This document shows, in pieces, positions 1-11,124 of a stretch of 64,000 nucleotides of DNA; the first letter of the stretch is position 1, and each line of letters opens with the position of its first letter. The notes beneath the pieces were generated by a model, which saw nothing but the letters and a program-made list of their open reading frames with translations, was not told where the DNA came from and made no database searches. Source of the DNA: Bacteroidota bacterium (GTDB taxonomy: Bacteria > Bacteroidota > Bacteroidia > Bacteroidales > Paludibacteraceae). Position numbers and translations under genes: made by a program. Where the stretch lies: positions 1 to 64,000 of the forward strand of contig JAFNAS010000004.1 of assembly GCA_017860295.1 (NCBI GenBank), written 5' to 3'.

Positions 1-126
1 TATGCCGTATGTTTGCATTCCAACCGCTAATGCTCGCCGTGTTGTTTCCTCTGCGCGTAGTCGTATCTCTTCCTGTTTTTCTACATCGCCTATCTTTTTC
101 TTTCCGAATATCACCGCGCAATACAT
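1..126 (-). CDS. partial unknown protein, N-terminal 42 residues
   Basis: An open frame runs from an ATG at 126 down to the window edge without a stop. It encodes an N-terminus with a short hydrophobic start (MYCAVIFGKKK) followed by a charged, probably helical stretch rich in Glu and Arg. I do not recognise the family and the rest lies outside the window. It sits beyond the thrA terminator, so it is probably a separate transcription unit. A second in-frame-looking start exists at 143 in another frame but gives a less protein-like product. Confidence is low because only 42 codons are visible. Confidence 0.35.
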   Translation of the reverse strand, partial: MYCAVIFGKKKIGDVEKQEEIRLRAEETTRRALAVGMQTYGI

Positions 127-163
127 TCCTAAAATAAATCATCTGCCGGAAGAATAAAAATAA

Positions 164-197
164 GAATCCCCGCTTTCGGAAACGAAAGCAGGGATTC
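164..197 (-). terminator. intrinsic terminator of thrA
   Basis: A 15-base stem with one mismatch and a GAAA loop (164-178 with 183-197) lies about 60 bases past the thrA stop. On the minus strand it is followed by a T-rich run at 150-163. It suggests that thrA ends its transcript here, with no thrB or thrC attached. Confidence 0.8.
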
Positions 198-202
198 TCT
201 AT

Positions 203-257
203 AACTACTAACGATTAACTGTCAACTGATAATCGTTAACTGATAACTGATAACCGA
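203..257. repeat. degenerate short tandem repeat (AACTGATAA type)
   Basis: The spacer between the thrA stop and its terminator is made of imperfect 8-10 base repeats of the form TAACTGATAAC and close variants. The same style of spacer, with different words, recurs at 13424, 14333, 20470 and 63324. Confidence 0.6.
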
Positions 258-2693
258 TTACCTGATATTTGCGATACTGATAATATCGGCAAACACACCG
301 GCAGCCGTCACACTGGCACCGGCACCATATCCTTTGATAATCATCGGATAGTCGTTGTAACGCTCCGTGGTAATCATCAGAATGTTGTTGCTGCCCTCCA
401 GGTCGTAGAGCGGATGGCGCTGATCGACCTCCTGCAGACCAACACTGCATTTACCCTCTTCCATAGTAGCCACAAAGCGGAGACGTTTGTGCTCGGCTTC
501 GAGTCGTTGGCGGTGTTGTTCAAACTGCGCATCCATTTCGCCGATCGTATTCCAGAAATCTTCCAGCGAACCCTTGAAATAGTTATCGGGAATAAAAAGG
601 TTGCATGCCACATCCGACTGTTCCACCCGGTAACCGGCTTCGCGCGACAGGATAATCAGTTTACGGATCACATCCTTGCCGCTCAGGTCGATGCGGGGAT
701 CGGGTTCCGAGTAACCGGCCTCTTTCGCCATGCGGATAGTCTTGCTCAGCGTATTTTCGGCGCTCAGCGTATTGAAAATATAGTTGAGCGTACCCGAAAG
801 TACGGCCTCCATTTTCAGAATACGGTCGCCCGAGTTAATCAGGTTGTTGATAGTATTCATAATAGGCAACCCGGCGCCCACGTTGGTCTCGAAGAGGAAC
901 TTGATGCCGCGTTTGCTGGCAATCGATTTCAGTTCGGCATAGTTCTCATATTCCGACGAGGCGGCAATTTTGTTGGCTGCTACCACCGAAACGTTGTTCG
1001 ACAACAGATCTTTGTAGATGGTTGCCACGTCGGGACTCGCCGTACAGTCGACAAATACCGAGTTGAAAATATTCATACCCAGAATCTCGTCGCGCAACAG
1101 TTGCGGCGAAGTCGGTTTGCCTTTTGCTTCTATCTCTTCCTTGTAATTTTCCAGATTGATACCTTCGCGGGTAAAGAGTGCCTTTTCGGCATTGGCAATA
1201 CCCACCACGTTAAGCTTCAGCCCCTTTTTAGCCATCAGTTTGGGTTGTTGTTGACGAATCTGATCGAGCAAACTGCCACCCACGGTACCCGTACCGGTGA
1301 GGAATACGTTGAGTACCTGATAGTCGGAGAGGAAGAACGAATCATGAATTACGTTCAACGCTTTGCGCAACGATTTCAGGTCGGTAACAAACGAGATATT
1401 TGTCTCCGAAGCTCCCTGTGCACAGGCAATCACGTTAATGCCATTGCGACCCAACGTGCCGAAAAGCTTTCCGGCAATACCGGGGATGCGTTTCATGTTT
1501 TCGCCCACGATAGCAACGGTAGCCAAATCTCTTTCGGCCACGGCACGATTCATTTCACCCAGTTCTATCTCCCGGGCAAACTCTTCGTCGAGTGCTTTCA
1601 CTGCCAGTTCGGCTTCGTTATTTTTAACGGCAAACGAAGTATTGTTCTCCGATGCTGCCTGCGAAACGAGGAATACGCTGATTCCGTTTTTTGCCAGTGC
1701 TTTGAAAATACGGTAGTTCACTCCGATTACACCTACCATGCCCAAACCCTGAACGGTAATCAAACAGGTATCGTTGATGGACGAAATACCCTTGATAGCT
1801 TTCAGTGTGTCGGTGGTACGATCGTTGGAAATATAAGTTCCCGGAGCCGACGGATTGAACGTATTCTTGATCCTGATCGGAATATTTTTGTGATACGCCG
1901 GATAAATAGTCGGCGGATAGATCACCTTGGCTCCGAAGTTGCACAGCTCCATCGCTTCAATAAACGACAACGACTCGATAACGTAGGTATTGCTGATAAT
2001 ACGTGGATCGGCAGTCATAAAGCCGTCCACATCGGTCCATATTTCCAGTACCGAAGCCTTCAATGCAGCAGCCAGAATGGCAGCCGTGTAGTCTGAACCG
2101 CCACGACCGAGGTTGGTCACCACGTTGGTTCTTGTGTCGGAAGAGATGAAACCTCCGCATACTACCACCTTTTGTTCGTTGGCAAACTGTTGCTTGATAA
2201 GTGCATTGGTGGTCTGAAAATCGACGATATGTTTGGCAAACTGCGGAACAGTTTTGATAAATTTACGCGAGTCGTACGTAACGGCATTGTCAATCACCTG
2301 TCCGATAATAGTCGAAGAGGCTCGTTCACCGTAACTAACAATAGAATCGGTGATTTTTTGGGTAAGGTCTTGAATGAGGAAGATGCCTTTCATAATGTTG
2401 GTAAGTTCTTCCAGCAAGTCGGTGACGGTTGTAGTGACCTGAGTTCGTTTTTCGGCAGGAACAACGCCGTTCACTACATCGATATGCCTCTTTACAATTG
2501 CCTGCATGGCATCGATGTAGGTCGGGTCGCCGTTAGCGGCTAAGTTAGACACATGGTAGAGTTGATCGGTGATACCACCCAGTGCGGAAACTACTACGAT
2601 TACCGGCTCCTGCTGGGCTTCAACGATTTTTTTTACCTCCAGAATGCTTTCGATGGAACCTACGGATGTTCCACCAAATTTTAAGACCTTCAT
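258..2693 (-). CDS. thrA: bifunctional aspartate kinase / homoserine dehydrogenase
   Basis: An 811-residue fusion that catalyses the first step (phosphorylation of aspartate) and the third step (reduction of aspartate semialdehyde to homoserine) of the aspartate family pathway. The N-terminal kinase opens with KFGGTSVG (residues 5-12) and carries GRGGSD near 197-201. Two ACT regulatory repeats follow at about 310-450, with the VSQAASENNTS and ACAQGASETNIS motifs. The dehydrogenase starts at about 460 with the dinucleotide-binding GTGTVG (467-472). Length and domain order are normal for the family. Threonine feedback inhibition is expected from the ACT pair but is inferred. The start is the ATG right after KVLKFGG would require; it sits in an A-rich context (AAAACAAAACAA) identical to that of purA. 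In many Bacteroidales thrA heads a thr operon, whereas here a terminator follows directly. Confidence 0.97.
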   Translation of the reverse strand: MKVLKFGGTSVGSIESILEVKKIVEAQQEPVIVVVSALGGITDQLYHVSNLAANGDPTYIDAMQAIVKRHIDVVNGVVPAEKRTQVTTTVTDLLEELTNIMKGIFLIQDLTQKITDSIVSYGERASSTIIGQVIDNAVTYDSRKFIKTVPQFAKHIVDFQTTNALIKQQFANEQKVVVCGGFISSDTRTNVVTNLGRGGSDYTAAILAAALKASVLEIWTDVDGFMTADPRIISNTYVIESLSFIEAMELCNFGAKVIYPPTIYPAYHKNIPIRIKNTFNPSAPGTYISNDRTTDTLKAIKGISSINDTCLITVQGLGMVGVIGVNYRIFKALAKNGISVFLVSQAASENNTSFAVKNNEAELAVKALDEEFAREIELGEMNRAVAERDLATVAIVGENMKRIPGIAGKLFGTLGRNGINVIACAQGASETNISFVTDLKSLRKALNVIHDSFFLSDYQVLNVFLTGTGTVGGSLLDQIRQQQPKLMAKKGLKLNVVGIANAEKALFTREGINLENYKEEIEAKGKPTSPQLLRDEILGMNIFNSVFVDCTASPDVATIYKDLLSNNVSVVAANKIAASSEYENYAELKSIASKRGIKFLFETNVGAGLPIMNTINNLINSGDRILKMEAVLSGTLNYIFNTLSAENTLSKTIRMAKEAGYSEPDPRIDLSGKDVIRKLIILSREAGYRVEQSDVACNLFIPDNYFKGSLEDFWNTIGEMDAQFEQHRQRLEAEHKRLRFVATMEEGKCSVGLQEVDQRHPLYDLEGSNNILMITTERYNDYPMIIKGYGAGASVTAAGVFADIISIANIR

Positions 2694-2827
2694 TTGTTTT
2701 GTTTTTTAAGTAAATAAATAGATTTAGCGATGATTCTCTTCTTCCATCAAGGAAATGGTTACAAATCCATTCCCCGGCCTGCCCGAAAGAGTAAATGCAG
2801 ACAAATGGCTTCGGATAAATCTCAGTA

Positions 2828-2860
2828 CAAAGATACGTTTTTGCCTTACTCCTTCCAAAA
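2828..2860 (-). promoter_or_regulatory. thrA promoter
   Basis: The minus strand has TATCTTTG (2828-2835) with TTTG about 20 bases upstream (2856-2859), which fits the Bacteroidota consensus. The resulting leader is about 130 bases and contains an imperfect hairpin (GGAATGG / CCATTTCC, near 2753-2777). I found no Thr/Ile-rich leader peptide. Confidence 0.65.
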
Positions 2861-2958
2861 TAACGATAATCGGTTTATTATAAACAATATGGTATGGGAG
2901 TGATACAAAAAAGCGGATACCCGAATGAGTATCCGCTTCCGGAAAAAGGATGGAAAAT

Positions 2959-4011
2959 TTAAGTTGTCTGGAATGAGGGAAATTTTGATGCAGCCCGTTG
3001 CATATTGCTTTCGTAGAGGTATTGATAAATATTCAACAACTTTGCGCGGACTTCATTTTTATCGAATTGCCGGATCAATGCCTGCGAAACAGCTTTTCCC
3101 TGTTCCAATTTTTCTGTGTCCGATATCATTTCACGGGTAAGCCGGATAAATTCATCGGTGGTGGCAGCTTTCAGGTACGGACGTTCGTACAAGGTGCGGT
3201 ATTCAGGAAGGTCTCTGAAAATCACCGGCAATCCGCAAGCGGCTCCTTCGATAGGTGCCAGCGGGCAGTTCTCCTGATACGACGGGAAGAGCATCAAATC
3301 GGCAGCAGCGTAAATAAACGGCATTTTGTCCAGACCCAACATGCCGGTAAATTGTATGTTGGAGCCTTCGCTTTCGGCAATGCGGGTATCGATGCGGGTA
3401 ATGCCTTCCGTCATCGGTCCGAAAGGACGTCCGCCTGCCCATACAAAGCGGGCATCAGGAATGGAGGCAGCCACATCCATAAAGTCTTCCACCCCTTTAC
3501 GGGCTTGCAGCTGTCCCACGCCCAAAACAACAAATTCGTCCTCTTTGATACCCAGCATTTCACGACCTTGACGGCGTTTTTCGGGAGTGCATTTCCACCG
3601 ATCGACAGGAATCGGATTGTAGATTCGTTCTATTTTTGTTTTGGCTCCGCTCTCCAGGATAGCCTCTTCTACACGTGGTGAAATAGCAATGCAAACATCG
3701 GCATACGAGTAGACCTGTTTGAAGTACCATTTTACAAAAGGCATCCATAGCTTCCAAGCCGGTAGCGAACCTTTTATAGAATCGGGGATAACGTGTACAG
3801 TAAAGACTTTCTTGTGTCGGTAGCGAAGTCCTTTCCAAAAATAGAATGGTCCGTACGTATGACTGTGCATGACATCCCCTCTGCCTTCGTTGTTTATAAC
3901 AGTTTCAACGTCTTTTTGTGCATTTAGCAGTTCAACATGATCGATATATGCGGTGTGAACTCCATTGCCTTTAATCATATAGGCGGTTTCGGATACTACG
4001 TGTACTTTCAT
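2959..4011 (-). CDS. glycosyltransferase family 4-like protein
   Basis: A 350-residue retaining glycosyltransferase of GT-B fold. The N-terminal half has the glycine-rich acceptor-side loop after 'MIKGNGVHTAYIDH', and 'DVMHSHTYGPFYF' fits the family's HxH region. The C-terminal half carries the nucleotide-sugar motif E-x7-E in ENCPLAPIE, preceded by LMLFPSYQ and followed by GLPVIF. The overall sequence resembles lipid glucosyltransferases that make diacylglycerol glycolipids, but donor and acceptor cannot be read from sequence. There is no signal peptide, so it acts on the cytoplasmic side, perhaps at the membrane. It follows the DedA gene on the other side by 69 bases on the same strand, hinting at a shared role in membrane lipids. 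This link is inference. Confidence 0.85.
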   Translation of the reverse strand: MKVHVVSETAYMIKGNGVHTAYIDHVELLNAQKDVETVINNEGRGDVMHSHTYGPFYFWKGLRYRHKKVFTVHVIPDSIKGSLPAWKLWMPFVKWYFKQVYSYADVCIAISPRVEEAILESGAKTKIERIYNPIPVDRWKCTPEKRRQGREMLGIKEDEFVVLGVGQLQARKGVEDFMDVAASIPDARFVWAGGRPFGPMTEGITRIDTRIAESEGSNIQFTGMLGLDKMPFIYAAADLMLFPSYQENCPLAPIEGAACGLPVIFRDLPEYRTLYERPYLKAATTDEFIRLTREMISDTEKLEQGKAVSQALIRQFDKNEVRAKLLNIYQYLYESNMQRAASKFPSFQTT

Positions 4012-4080
4012 TTTGCTATAATGGTTATAAATTGGTTGTTGTACGTAACTATATGAATACAGATAAACTTGTTTGTGTGA

Positions 4081-4704
4081 TTACAATGAATTGGTTATAT
4101 GTCTGTTGCTTATTAAATGGAATATAAACCGGATAGATAGCCAAAGTGCAATTCCTACCGGAATGGATATCAGAATGTATTTGAAGCTATCGATATGCAT
4201 ATTGACATATTCCCAATAGGGACCAAGCAGGTAACCTGCCATTATATAGCTCGACCCCCATAGCGTAGAAGTAATCAGGATGGTGAGGGCGTAGCGTTTT
4301 GGGTTGATGTGTAGCAGCCCGCAAATAACAGCTACATAGCCTCGGATAAAAGGCGAAAGTCGTCCGATCACGATACCCTTCAATCCAAGACGGGCTATTC
4401 GTTGCGATTGTTTTTTGATATGTTGTTGGGGTAGCTGAATCCACCGCAATTTTTTGTTCAGTAAAACAATGCCAAACAGATGAAAAACAATATAGAGAAT
4501 GGCAGCAGCCAGCAGATCGCCTCCGATAACGGACAGAATAACCAGACCGGATTTGAAGATTCCTGTAAAAACTAAATATCCGGCAAAAATAAGAATTAGT
4601 TCATTGGGGAGTGGGGTGGGTGCCCCGACCTCTTGCAGAAAAACAATGAGAAAAATGGCCAGATAGCCGTAGTGACTGATATAAAAGACTAAATCGTCGG
4701 GCAT
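4081..4704 (-). CDS. DedA family (SNARE-associated) membrane protein
   Basis: A 207-residue polytopic membrane protein. The family includes polyprenyl-phosphate and phospholipid flippases and supports envelope integrity. Visible signs are a PxPxE-like re-entrant segment early on (GAPTPLPNELIL), followed by a hydrophobic hairpin, and the conserved basic/proline segment GRLSPFIRGYVAVICG, which corresponds to the family's R/P/G motif. At least four further hydrophobic segments extend to the C-terminus. The substrate is unknown. It lies just upstream of the glycosyltransferase gene on the same strand. A TATTTTTG -7 match at 4758-4765 lies about 55 bases before the start. Confidence 0.88.
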   Translation of the reverse strand: MPDDLVFYISHYGYLAIFLIVFLQEVGAPTPLPNELILIFAGYLVFTGIFKSGLVILSVIGGDLLAAAILYIVFHLFGIVLLNKKLRWIQLPQQHIKKQSQRIARLGLKGIVIGRLSPFIRGYVAVICGLLHINPKRYALTILITSTLWGSSYIMAGYLLGPYWEYVNMHIDSFKYILISIPVGIALWLSIRFIFHLISNRHITNSL

Positions 4705-4811
4705 GTGTTGTTTATTGTAAGCGGTCAGCCAGGGCTGAACCTGCTTTTTTACACATGCAAAAATAGGGCAGAACTGTTGCGAAGTTATTACGTTTTGAAG
4801 AGGATATTGCT

Positions 4812-4849
4812 ACGATTCCAGGGTGGATATGATTTGCACCCGGAATCGT
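4812..4849. repeat. inverted repeat downstream of the thioredoxin-fold gene
   Basis: ACGATTCC-A-GGGTG pairs with CACCC-GGAATCGT around an 11-base loop, just past the stop of the gene ending at 4859. It has no T-run on the minus strand, so it is either a factor-assisted terminator or an mRNA-stabilising hairpin. Confidence 0.5.
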
Positions 4850-4858
4850 GGAAACAAT

Positions 4859-6343
4859 CTATGGCTTTTGTCGTAACGCGTACTCGATTACCTGTGGCAA
4901 CTGTTTGATGCCAATACGTTTGGATAGAATATGCTTATTTTCGTCCAGCAGATAGACAGTGGGAGTAGACATGATATTATACGTATCCTTGTAGGTGTAT
5001 TCAATCGGTGTAGCATTGATCCAGTCATACATTTTGTGTTCATTGACAAAATCTACCCATTTGGCTTTGGCATCCACGCCGGTCAGCATATGGATGGCAA
5101 TAATTTTTACACCTTTATCCTTGATACTTGGATAGATGGAATCGTAGAGCAGTGGTATTTCCTTCTGGCAATGTCCGCAATCTACTTCCCAGAATACCAG
5201 AACGGTAAATCTGGCCTTAATATCCTGTAATTTAATCAATCGGCCTATTTGAAGGCTCTTGCGGGCAATCGAGTCGGTTTTCGAGGTCAAAAAGTGTTCG
5301 ACTGGAATTTCGGCCAGTCGCAAATCGGGTGCTGCTTTGCCAATCAGATTCGGTTTGATTCTGGAAATATCTTTTTCCAAATCGGTCCTGAATTTAGAAT
5401 CTATCCATGTTGCTTGCGGGAGATAATATTTTTCGGCGAAATAGATAAACGGAGCGTCCATCCCTACATATTGGTTGGCTTTCTCAGCCAGATGATTATA
5501 GATTGTCCCGAGCATATAGCGTTGTACTTCTTCATTTTTACCTATTCTTGACATCAGCAGGTCGGTCTCTTTTTGAATGGAGTCGGGATGTTGGATGGCC
5601 GCTTTGTCGAGGTAATCGATCACTTTACGTTCGTAGAACGGAGTATGCAGCAAGCGCACGTCGGCCAGATCAAAGTTGTCGAAAAAGTGGCGGTGCCAGT
5701 ATTTGTACTGGAATGTCGAATCGGTTACATTCCCTTTGGTATCGCGCGGTAACGGTGGAATGTCGATCTCCTGCAATGCCTGTAGCCAGGTTGAGAAGAA
5801 ACGCCCCTTGTGCCGGTCTATCGATTGACGGATGTAGGTCTTAACCTCGTTGTTGATTGCGTTCCGCTCTTTGTTTATAGCCTCTTTTTGAGTCGGATCG
5901 GCCTTAGCGAACCGTTCCCCCAGCGTCTTCATTTGGGCTGACTTATCCGAAATCAAATTTCGGTATTCGTAAAACAGGTTATTCTCTTCCGATCCTTTGA
6001 ACCGGACGTTTTTTTGTAGATTGGTCGTATCGGCCTCTATGCTAAATTGCTGGTTATCGCCAATGAGCAGGTCAAAATATTTTTTCTGTGGAAGTATGAC
6101 AATATACATCCCTCCGGCTAATGGCTTGGAATTTGCAAACACAGCTTCTCCGTTTTTATTCAGTTTGGTAGAATCGTCTTTGATAAAGGTCAGCGTCTCT
6201 TTGGCAAAATAATGAGCCAATACCACCGTGGAATCTTTCAATCCGGCAACTTTAATCTTTATCTCGTATCCGGTTTTAGCGTATAGATTTGCGGCAAAGA
6301 AACTGATTAGAAGAAAAATGGAGAAAAATCGTTTGACAGTCAT
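4859..6343 (-). CDS. exported thioredoxin-fold protein (DUF4369-like / TlpA-like)
   Basis: A 494-residue protein with an N-terminal signal peptide (about residues 1-22, ending near LYA). Residues 25-110 look like the DUF4369 beta domain common in Bacteroidota. The middle (about 120-330) is helical and resembles DUF5106. The C-terminal 150 residues are a TlpA/AhpC thioredoxin fold with the redox motif C389-G-H-C392 in FWEVDCGHCQKEIP and the cis-proline strand STPTVYLL. It probably reduces or shuffles periplasmic disulfides, but its client is not known. Enolase lies upstream. A TATTTTTG box (6363-6370) overlapping the enolase terminator T-run lies 20 bases before the start and probably drives this gene. 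Confidence 0.88.
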   Translation of the reverse strand: MTVKRFFSIFLLISFFAANLYAKTGYEIKIKVAGLKDSTVVLAHYFAKETLTFIKDDSTKLNKNGEAVFANSKPLAGGMYIVILPQKKYFDLLIGDNQQFSIEADTTNLQKNVRFKGSEENNLFYEYRNLISDKSAQMKTLGERFAKADPTQKEAINKERNAINNEVKTYIRQSIDRHKGRFFSTWLQALQEIDIPPLPRDTKGNVTDSTFQYKYWHRHFFDNFDLADVRLLHTPFYERKVIDYLDKAAIQHPDSIQKETDLLMSRIGKNEEVQRYMLGTIYNHLAEKANQYVGMDAPFIYFAEKYYLPQATWIDSKFRTDLEKDISRIKPNLIGKAAPDLRLAEIPVEHFLTSKTDSIARKSLQIGRLIKLQDIKARFTVLVFWEVDCGHCQKEIPLLYDSIYPSIKDKGVKIIAIHMLTGVDAKAKWVDFVNEHKMYDWINATPIEYTYKDTYNIMSTPTVYLLDENKHILSKRIGIKQLPQVIEYALRQKP

Positions 6344-6361
6344 TTCGGATGAATTTTATTG

Positions 6362-6404
6362 GCAAAAATAAAAAAATATCGGGGAAACTTCACAGTATCC
6401 CCGA
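6362..6404 (-). terminator. intrinsic terminator of eno
   Basis: Stem TCGGGGA (6379-6385) / TCCCCGA (6398-6404), followed on the minus strand by a long T-rich run (6362-6377). It lies about 30 bases past the enolase stop. The T-run also contains TATTTTTG, a likely -7 box for the next gene. Confidence 0.82.
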
Positions 6405-6433
6405 CACGCATTATGAGAAAAGAAAATTACAAT

Positions 6434-7840
<1,407 letters not shown>

Positions 7841-7869
7841 GTCCTTCGGCTATAAACGTATTTTCTTAA

Positions 7870-10287
7870 TTATTTCTTCAACAGGGCAATGTCCAATACT
7901 TCTTTAATATCAGTTACGTAATGAAAGGTAAGCCCTTTCAGATAAGCCGATTTGATCTCTTCGATGTCTTTCCGGTTATCTTCACACAAAATAATCTCTT
8001 TTATATTGGCGCGTTTGGCTGCAAGAATCTTTTCTTTGATTCCGCCAACGGGTAATACTTTACCTCTCAGAGTCATTTCACCGGTCATGGCAAGTGCTTT
8101 TCTTACTTTACGTTGAGTAAATGCCGAAGCTAAAGCGGTTACCATGGTAATACCGGCCGAAGGACCATCTTTGGGAATGGCGCCTTCCGGCACATGCACA
8201 TGCACGCTCATTTCTTCAAATTTGCTTTCGTCGATGCCGATTTGTGCAGCGTGTGATTTGATATATTCCAGACCCAGAATGGCCGATTCTTTCATTACAT
8301 TTCCCAGATTTCCTGTTAGTGTGAGCGATGGCGCTTTTGACTTACTCAGACTGGTTTCGATAAACAAAATTTCACCACCTACCGATGTCCAGGCCAGCCC
8401 GGTAACTACGCCCACGTAATCGTTTCCTTCGTAAATATCACGGCTGAAGGGTGGGGTTCCCAGATAATCTTTCAATGCTTCGGGATGAATAATGATATCA
8501 TACGATTCGTCGGTGCCGATTTTTTTTGCAACCTGACGCATAATTTTAGCAATTTTCCGTTCCAGATCACGCACTCCCGACTCGCGGGTATACGATTCGA
8601 TTATATTTTTTAGCGTAGCTTTCGGAATAGTTATGTGATCCTTTTTTATGCCATGATTATCGCGTTGACGCGGCACTAAATGTCGATGGGCAATTTCGAT
8701 TTTATCTTCGGTGATGTATCCGCTAACATCTATCAATTCCATGCGGTCGAGCAGGGGCTGCGAGATGGTTTGGGTGGTGTTGGCCGTAGCGATGAACAAT
8801 ACTCGTGACAGATCGAAATCGATATCCAGATAATTGTCATGGAACGTCGAATTTTGTTCCGGATCGAGCACCTCGAGTAGCGCCGAAGAGGGATCGCCCT
8901 TGAAATCGGCATTTACCTTATCGATTTCGTCGAGCACCATCACTGGATTTGCCGAACCTGCCTTTTTCAGGTTTTGGATAATACGTCCCGGCATCGCTCC
9001 GATGTAGGTACGACGGTGTCCGCGAATTTCGGCTTCGTCGTGCAGTCCACCCAAGGCAATACGTATATATTTTCTATTCAATGATTCGGCAATCGATTTT
9101 CCCAGCGAAGTTTTACCGACACCCGGAGGGCCATAGAGGCAGATGATCGGCGATTTCAGATCACCCTTCAGGCGTAAAACGGCTAAGTGTTCAATGATGC
9201 GCTCTTTTACCTTTTCCAGACCAAAATGATCGCGATCCAGTATTTTTTGTGCCCGTTTCAGGTCAAAATTGTCTTTCGTATATTCGTTCCAGGGAAGAGA
9301 AAGCAACATCTCCACGTAACCCATCTGAGTTGGGTATTCCGGTGAGTGCGGATGCATGCGTTCCAACTTTTCCAGTTCGGAGTTGAAGGTTTCGGCAACC
9401 TCTTTGTTCCATTTTTTCTCTTGCGCTTGCTCGCGCATTGTTTTGATTTGCTGTTCGTTGATACCCCCTCCCAGCTCATCCTGAATAGTTTTGATCTGCT
9501 GTTGCAGAAAATATTCGCGTTGTTGCTGGTCGATATCTTCCCGCGCTTTCGATTGAATAGAAGCTTTGATCTCAAGTAATTGCGACTCTTTATTCAGAAT
9601 TTCAAGCAACTGATAACCTCTCTCTTCCAGATCGTCAATTTCAAGCAATCGTTGCTTTTCTGCTACTTTAAGCGCGAAATTACCGGCAATAAAATTGATA
9701 AGTTGTTCGGAACTGTCGATGTTACGGATCGCGAAAGATGTCTCGGGAGGAATGATGCCCGAGTTTTGAATGATCTTAACAGCCAGCTCTTTCAGAGCCT
9801 CGATTAATGCATTGAAAACACGGTTATCATCACTTGGTACTTTATCGGTGAGCAATGTTACCAATCCCTGGTGGTATGGGGTAGAGGATACGATCTCCTT
9901 CAATTCGAATCGTTGAATGCCTTGCAACAAAACAGTAGTACTGTTATCGGGCATTTCGAGAATGCGGACAATCCGCGCAACGGTACCAATCGGTTGCACG
10001 TCGGCGGTAGCCGGATCGTCAACTTTCACGTCTTTTTGGGTTGTGGCAGCCAATAGACCGTTTTTTTGATATACTTCGCGTATCAGACGCAGCGATTTAT
10101 TCCGGCTTACGGCAATTGGCATAACGATATTCGGAAACATTACCGTATTACGTAAGGGCAGAATGGGTACCAGTTCATCCGGTTTTATGCTGATGGCGGG
10201 TAAATCGTTACTGTCGGCCACTATTGAAAGGTAGCCCGGTTGCTCGTCAGAAAGATCTTCTTGAAGATTGTTGATGATTATATCCAT
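7870..10287 (-). CDS. lon: ATP-dependent protease Lon
   Basis: An 805-residue cytosolic AAA+ serine protease that degrades misfolded and regulatory proteins. The N-terminal substrate-recognition domain spans about 40-240 and is followed by a coiled coil (240-300). The AAA+ module has Walker A GPPGVGKT (386-393) and Walker B VMVLDEID (about 449-456). The proteolytic domain holds the Ser-Lys dyad S710 (PKDGPSAG) and K753 ([10 protein letters not shown]), with the 43-residue spacing seen in other Lon proteases. It has the usual length. The first 20 residues are an acidic extension common in the phylum. The gene stands alone, with its own -7 box TATATTTG at 10401-10408. Confidence 0.97.
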   Translation of the reverse strand: MDIIINNLQEDLSDEQPGYLSIVADSNDLPAISIKPDELVPILPLRNTVMFPNIVMPIAVSRNKSLRLIREVYQKNGLLAATTQKDVKVDDPATADVQPIGTVARIVRILEMPDNSTTVLLQGIQRFELKEIVSSTPYHQGLVTLLTDKVPSDDNRVFNALIEALKELAVKIIQNSGIIPPETSFAIRNIDSSEQLINFIAGNFALKVAEKQRLLEIDDLEERGYQLLEILNKESQLLEIKASIQSKAREDIDQQQREYFLQQQIKTIQDELGGGINEQQIKTMREQAQEKKWNKEVAETFNSELEKLERMHPHSPEYPTQMGYVEMLLSLPWNEYTKDNFDLKRAQKILDRDHFGLEKVKERIIEHLAVLRLKGDLKSPIICLYGPPGVGKTSLGKSIAESLNRKYIRIALGGLHDEAEIRGHRRTYIGAMPGRIIQNLKKAGSANPVMVLDEIDKVNADFKGDPSSALLEVLDPEQNSTFHDNYLDIDFDLSRVLFIATANTTQTISQPLLDRMELIDVSGYITEDKIEIAHRHLVPRQRDNHGIKKDHITIPKATLKNIIESYTRESGVRDLERKIAKIMRQVAKKIGTDESYDIIIHPEALKDYLGTPPFSRDIYEGNDYVGVVTGLAWTSVGGEILFIETSLSKSKAPSLTLTGNLGNVMKESAILGLEYIKSHAAQIGIDESKFEEMSVHVHVPEGAIPKDGPSAGITMVTALASAFTQRKVRKALAMTGEMTLRGKVLPVGGIKEKILAAKRANIKEIILCEDNRKDIEEIKSAYLKGLTFHYVTDIKEVLDIALLKK

Positions 10288-10400
10288 GTCAAAATGTTAG
10301 TTACGTTGTCAGTTTGACAGCTGACTTCTGTTGTTCGGTAAAATCGCATTTCGATTTAGAATTGCATTAACCGTTTAGTATTCAGTTGTGAAATACAGCT

Positions 10401-10432
10401 CAAATATACGATAAATACTGTAATAAAACAAT
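10401..10432 (-). promoter_or_regulatory. probable lon promoter
   Basis: The minus strand has TATATTTG (10401-10408) with ATTG 20 bases upstream (10429-10432), giving a leader of roughly 105 bases. The rest of the 10288-10556 spacer is AT-rich, and I saw no gene in it. Confidence 0.55.
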
Positions 10433-10556
10433 GGCAGCTACCTTTAACAATAGCTGTGCCAATCATAGTGCATCCGAATCGTATGTATGAGAGGTGTGAA
10501 TCTGGCTTCTGACAATGAATTTGTTACAAGAAATGATGAAAAAAAACGTCCGGATA

Positions 10557-10588
10557 TTTGGTGGTTTCAAATAAGTCCCTTACCTTTG
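10557..10588 (+). promoter_or_regulatory. promoter of tRNA-Glu and probably rpsT
   Basis: TTTG (10557-10560), 20 bases, TACCTTTG (10581-10588). The tRNA starts 23 bases further on, and rpsT follows it by 28 bases with no terminator between. Confidence 0.7.
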
Positions 10589-10611
10589 CACCGCTTTTGT
10601 GAGAGACTCAC

Positions 10612-10683
10612 GGCCCATTCGTCTATCGGTTAGGACGCCAGATTTTCATTCTGGAAAGAGGGGTTCGACTCCCCTATGGGCTA
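10612..10683 (+). tRNA. tRNA-Glu (anticodon UUC)
   Basis: A 72-base cloverleaf. The acceptor stem is GGCCCAT / ATGGGCT (with a G-U first pair), the anticodon stem CCAGA / TCTGG encloses the loop TTTTCAT with anticodon TTC, and the T arm is GGGG-TTCGACT-CCCC. The discriminator base is A. CCA is not encoded and would be added after transcription. Confidence 0.95.
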
Positions 10684-10711
10684 CTAAGATATACTATTTG
10701 AAATATAGATT

Positions 10712-10969
10712 ATGGCAAACCACAAATCATCTGTCAAAAGAATACGTCAAACGCAAAAAAATCGTTTGCACAACCGTTATTATGCTAAAACTGCCCGTAA
10801 CGCTGTAAGAAGCCTGCGTGCAACTAAAGAAGCTGATGCGGCTGCTACATTGTTGCCTCAGGTGGCTGCAATGTTGGATAAATTGGCAAAACGCAATATG
10901 ATTCACAAAAACAAAGCCAGTAATTTGAAATCGAAATTGGCAAAGCATGTGAATAAGTTAGCGAAGTAA
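10712..10969 (+). CDS. rpsT: 30S ribosomal protein S20
   Basis: An 85-residue basic, all-helical protein that binds 16S rRNA early in small-subunit assembly. The start [22 protein letters not shown] and the closing lysine-rich helix ([20 protein letters not shown]) are typical, and the length is normal. It lies just behind tRNA-Glu and probably shares its transcript. A strong terminator follows at 10996. Confidence 0.97.
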   Translation: MANHKSSVKRIRQTQKNRLHNRYYAKTARNAVRSLRATKEADAAATLLPQVAAMLDKLAKRNMIHKNKASNLKSKLAKHVNKLAK

Positions 10970-10995
10970 TTGCTTTTTTTGTTAAAGTATTATAC

Positions 10996-11036
10996 ACCCT
11001 CTGTTGCGAAAAGTGACAGAGGGTTTGTTTTGTTTG
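10996..11036 (+). terminator. intrinsic terminator of rpsT
   Basis: Perfect stem ACCCTCTGT (10996-11004) / ACAGAGGGT (11016-11024) followed by TTGTTTTGTTTG. Confidence 0.85.
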
Positions 11037-11062
11037 TCATTGCTGGTACGCTGCAATTTTTG

Positions 11063-11070
11063 TACATTTG
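11063..11070 (+). promoter_or_regulatory. -7 box of ribE
   Basis: TACATTTG, 54 bases before the ribE start. The -33 element is weak (ATTG at 11039-11042, 20-base spacing). Confidence 0.5.
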
Positions 11071-11124
11071 CATTCCTAAAAATAGACAGGTTAAAATAAA
11101 TGTTACAAAATAGAGGATATTAGT

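Noticed and set aside
414-2096. Plus-strand open frame of 560 codons opposite thrA
   Set aside because: It is the antisense shadow of a well-supported gene. Its residue pattern (many Phe, His, Arg) follows from the thrA codons, and no promoter or known domain is present.
2694-2827. Threonine attenuator with leader peptide before thrA
   Set aside because: The only short frames in the leader encode peptides without Thr or Ile runs, and no terminator with a U-run lies before the start.
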